Source of the DNA: Desulfobacterales bacterium
GTDB lineage: Bacteria; Desulfobacterota; Desulfobacteria; Desulfobacterales; JASFBJ01
Reading direction: 5' to 3'
DNA: 13,970 nt
NCBI GenBank assembly: GCA_030149585.1
Contig: JASFBJ010000063.1
Location: forward strand, 1 to 13,970
In this document: positions 12,566 to 13,970 of the stretch, piece after piece
Position numbering within the stretch: the first letter of the stretch is position 1
How the letters are laid out: the number at the start of each line of letters is the position of its first letter
Notes under the pieces: generated by a model
Seen by the model: only the letters and a program-made list of their open reading frames with translations
Told to the model about the DNA's origin: nothing
Database searches by the model: none
Position numbers and translations under genes: made by a program

Positions 12566-12797
12566 CTTGGGCGGCTTTTGCGTATTTTTCTCCAGCGATT
12601 TTGATTAATAATCTCAATGCTTCATTCACGGATACATTATCTTTAAAAATTTCAGCTACATCAGGAGCCAATAAAATCAAATTTGTTCCTTCCTTATATT
12701 TTGATGCATATTTACCTGTCACTCCACCTTTTAACTGCGATAAATCATACTCGGGGCGAAGCTCATCATCCATTTCATTATATATATTACTGCTCAT
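12534..12797 (-). CDS. Antitoxin of a BrnT-like toxin-antitoxin pair
   Basis: This 87-aa protein reads like the small antitoxins found behind BrnT/RelE-fold toxins. It has an acidic N-terminal part (DDELRPEYDLSQLKGG), a GKYASKYKEGTNL stretch, then a ribbon-helix-helix-like C-terminal part ending near EALRLLIKIAGEKY. It should bind and neutralise the toxin and repress its own promoter. The start ATG 12797 overlaps the toxin gene by 11 bp and has AAGGAAA about 5 nt ahead, so the two are translationally coupled. The last eight to ten residues (AAPGGSHHAA) and the TAG stop are encoded inside the REP-like hairpin, so the original C-terminus may have been replaced. That tail is unlikely to be part of the fold. 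Confidence 0.75.
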   Translation of the reverse strand: MSSNIYNEMDDELRPEYDLSQLKGGVTGKYASKYKEGTNLILLAPDVAEIFKDNVSVNEALRLLIKIAGEKYAKAAQAAPGGSHHAA

Positions 12798-13062
12798 ACT
12801 GTTTCCTTTCTTTTCGTGTCAATTGCCTGGCACTAATAATTTTGATTATATTCCTTATTTCCACATGGGAAACAAAAAGCAAATTACCAAGAGATGACAA
12901 GCCGATTATTATATATCTGTTCTCATTATATGAGTGGTCAGGATCATCATAAGTCATTGACAATGGATCAGAAAACACTGTTGCAGCTTCATCAAATGAT
13001 ATTCTATGTTTTTGAATATTCTTTTTTGCCTTATTCGGATTCCACTCGAATTTTAGTGACAT
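12787..13062 (-). CDS. brnT: BrnT family ribonuclease toxin
   Basis: This 91-aa protein matches the BrnT pattern throughout. It has FEWNPNKAKKN at the N-terminus, KHRISFDEAATVFSDP at 18-33, an acidic D-D-P-D-H-S loop, the ENR motif, a Gly-rich turn, and the C-terminal IISAR with RKERKQYE. BrnT toxins have a RelE/ParE-like fold and cleave RNA, inhibiting translation until neutralised by the antitoxin. The toxin-first order is that of brnTA operons. AAGGAT lies about 9 nt ahead of ATG 13062. The gene appears intact, so together with its antitoxin it could act in stress response or stabilise this accessory region. Confidence 0.9.
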   Translation of the reverse strand: MSLKFEWNPNKAKKNIQKHRISFDEAATVFSDPLSMTYDDPDHSYNENRYIIIGLSSLGNLLFVSHVEIRNIIKIISARQLTRKERKQYEQ

Positions 13063-13134
13063 GCGTCATAAATCCTTGCTTGTTTTTTAAGCCTCCCAAC
13101 GTATAAGTCAGCATGCAAAGGTAGGACAGACATT

Positions 13135-13164
13135 ATTATCCTATCATAAATTTTTATGACTTAA
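13135..13164 (-). promoter_or_regulatory. Candidate toxin-antitoxin promoter with operator palindrome in the spacer
   Basis: On the minus strand, TTAAGT (13159-13164) and GATAAT (13135-13140) are separated by 18 bp and lie about 73 bp ahead of the brnT start. Between them sits the palindrome TCATAAA-TT-TTTATGA (13144-13159), a good position for autorepression by the antitoxin-toxin complex, as is usual for such operons. The -35 match is weak. Confidence 0.35.
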
Positions 13165-13548
13165 CCCTCCTGCTTTTTTATATTTTCTACTATTATAGAA
13201 ACTTGATATTTTTTCAACACAATTTTTGAAAAAATTGAATCCACCTGCGATAAGGAAGGGGGACGAAATAACTTCCACAAGTAGGCGCACAGATTTAGGT
13301 TAGGTTCCTTTCTTAAATATGCACTATTTTCGGCTTTGGTAGCGGATAATGCTCAAGATATTTTGTAAATCTATTCCAGTGAGATAATGTTCAGATATTT
13401 ATCTAACATCATAAATTTTCGTTAAAAGTGGGGTAGAATCAAATCATCCTGATGATACATTTATATGCGTTGCAAATGCTCAAGACTTCGGGGGACGCCC
13501 TTTATATTTATAGTTTTCAAATAATGGTTATTATGCTATGGTTTAATA
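13165..13548. other. Gene-free region ahead of the REP-associated transposase remnant
   Basis: No coding sequence is supported. There is an AT-rich hairpin with 8-bp arms CAATTTTT/AAAAATTG (13220-13227, 13230-13237), a small ATCATC-CT-GATGAT inverted repeat (13443-13456), and an 11-bp direct repeat AATGCTCAAGA (13348-13358 and 13475-13485). The stretch TCGGGGGACGCCC at 13488-13500, about 50 bp before the transposase start, resembles the GGGGACGTCC-like sequence I associate with the ends of this transposase family, and probably marks the element's left end. Confidence 0.4.
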
Positions 13549-13970
13549 ATGTCGCGAAAATCAAAAATAGACGCGCCGGGTGCGATGCATGACATTATCC
13601 CGCGAGGTATTGAGTGTTGTAAGATTTTTAGAGATGATGCAGACTGCAATAATTTCCTGGATCGTCTTGGTGGAATAATTGACGACACCAGTACGGTTTG
13701 CTTTGCCTGGACGCTTATTCCCAATCATTTTCATTTGCTGTTTAGGACGGGGCTGGTCCCCATCGCGACGGCGGCTGGGCTGCTGTCAAACAGATGCGCA
13801 TAGCAAAGATGTTTGAGAAATCAGACGAGCGTATTCTTGGAGATGGTGATTTTATTGAACAGATGCTTTCGGCTGCTGCGGAACAACTGGAAAAATACTA
13901 TAGATTACAGGCCAGAGGCTATGACCTTGAAAAGCTTGCATCCAGGGTGTGTGATATTATGCACCTTGAG
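13549..13970 (+). pseudogene. Internally deleted, frame-shifted REP-associated (IS200-like, Y1) transposase, partial
   Basis: Residues 1-70 from ATG 13549 match the N-terminus of REP-associated tyrosine transposases. The start is MSRKSKIDAPGAMHDII with PRG, then KIFRDD, and NHFHLL gives the HUH metal-binding pair His60/His62. After RTGLVPIAT the frame stops resembling the family and ends at 13803. Two bases out of phase, from about 13770 to the window end, another open frame reads GGWAAVKQMR, then SDERILGDGDFIEQ and YRLQARGYDLEKL, which is the usual C-terminal region of the same family. The roughly one hundred or more middle residues, including the catalytic Tyr region, are missing. A deletion joined the two parts at about 13764-13775. 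The product would be inactive. The 3' end lies beyond the window. Confidence 0.8.

Noticed and set aside
12601..12952. Plus-strand open frames across the toxin-antitoxin pair
   Set aside because: They are antisense to well-recognised brnT and antitoxin genes, with no family resemblance.
1..13970. CRISPR array, tRNA or rRNA genes
   Set aside because: No regularly spaced direct repeats and no tRNA-like or rRNA-like sequence were seen.

Overview
The window is AT-leaning bacterial DNA dominated by one very large gene. Family resemblances (hybrid sensor kinase with fused receiver, LuxR solo, BrnT-type toxin with its usual partner, IS66 and REP-type transposase remnants) suggest a Desulfobacterota/Desulfobacterales-like genome. 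That is inference from family resemblance, since no marker gene is present.

Layout. 1-273: AT-rich, no gene. 274-2187 (+): membrane-bound hybrid histidine kinase with a C-terminal receiver. 2289-10097 (+): a 2602-residue iterative type I polyketide synthase with domain order KS-AT-ACP-KR-DH-PPTase, as in enediyne-type PksE polyene synthases. Two hot-dog thioesterase-like domains are fused at its C-terminus. The second matches the CalE7/SgcE10 class of enediyne thioesterases, which normally are separate proteins. 10098-10610: a scar zone with a 130-bp nested-palindrome repeat, a truncated IS66-type transposase 5' end and an apparent beta-carbonic anhydrase tail. 10573-11253 (-): two small membrane proteins (DUF2752-like, and a 94-aa multi-pass protein). 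11422-12234 (-): LuxR-type regulator with the signal-pocket residues at canonical spacing and no luxI in view. 12509-12565: GC-rich REP-like hairpin that supplies the stop codon of the neighbouring antitoxin. 12534-13062 (-): BrnT-like toxin-antitoxin pair. 13549-13970 (+): an internally deleted, frame-shifted REP-associated (IS200-like, Y1) transposase, running off the window.

How it fits together. The synthase carries the domains needed to build, self-activate and release a polyene: KS/AT/ACP for chain extension, KR and DH but no ER (so double bonds should be kept), an internal phosphopantetheinyl transferase to activate the ACP, and thioesterases for release. No other enediyne-core or tailoring genes are present, so the likely product is a polyene, polyene-derived ketone or hydrocarbon, or a lipid precursor rather than an enediyne. 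The sensor kinase directly upstream on the same strand may be co-transcribed. The LuxR solo about 1.3 kb downstream of the synthase is a candidate population-density input. Both regulatory links are inference. The right half of the window is a repeat- and transposon-scarred accessory region.
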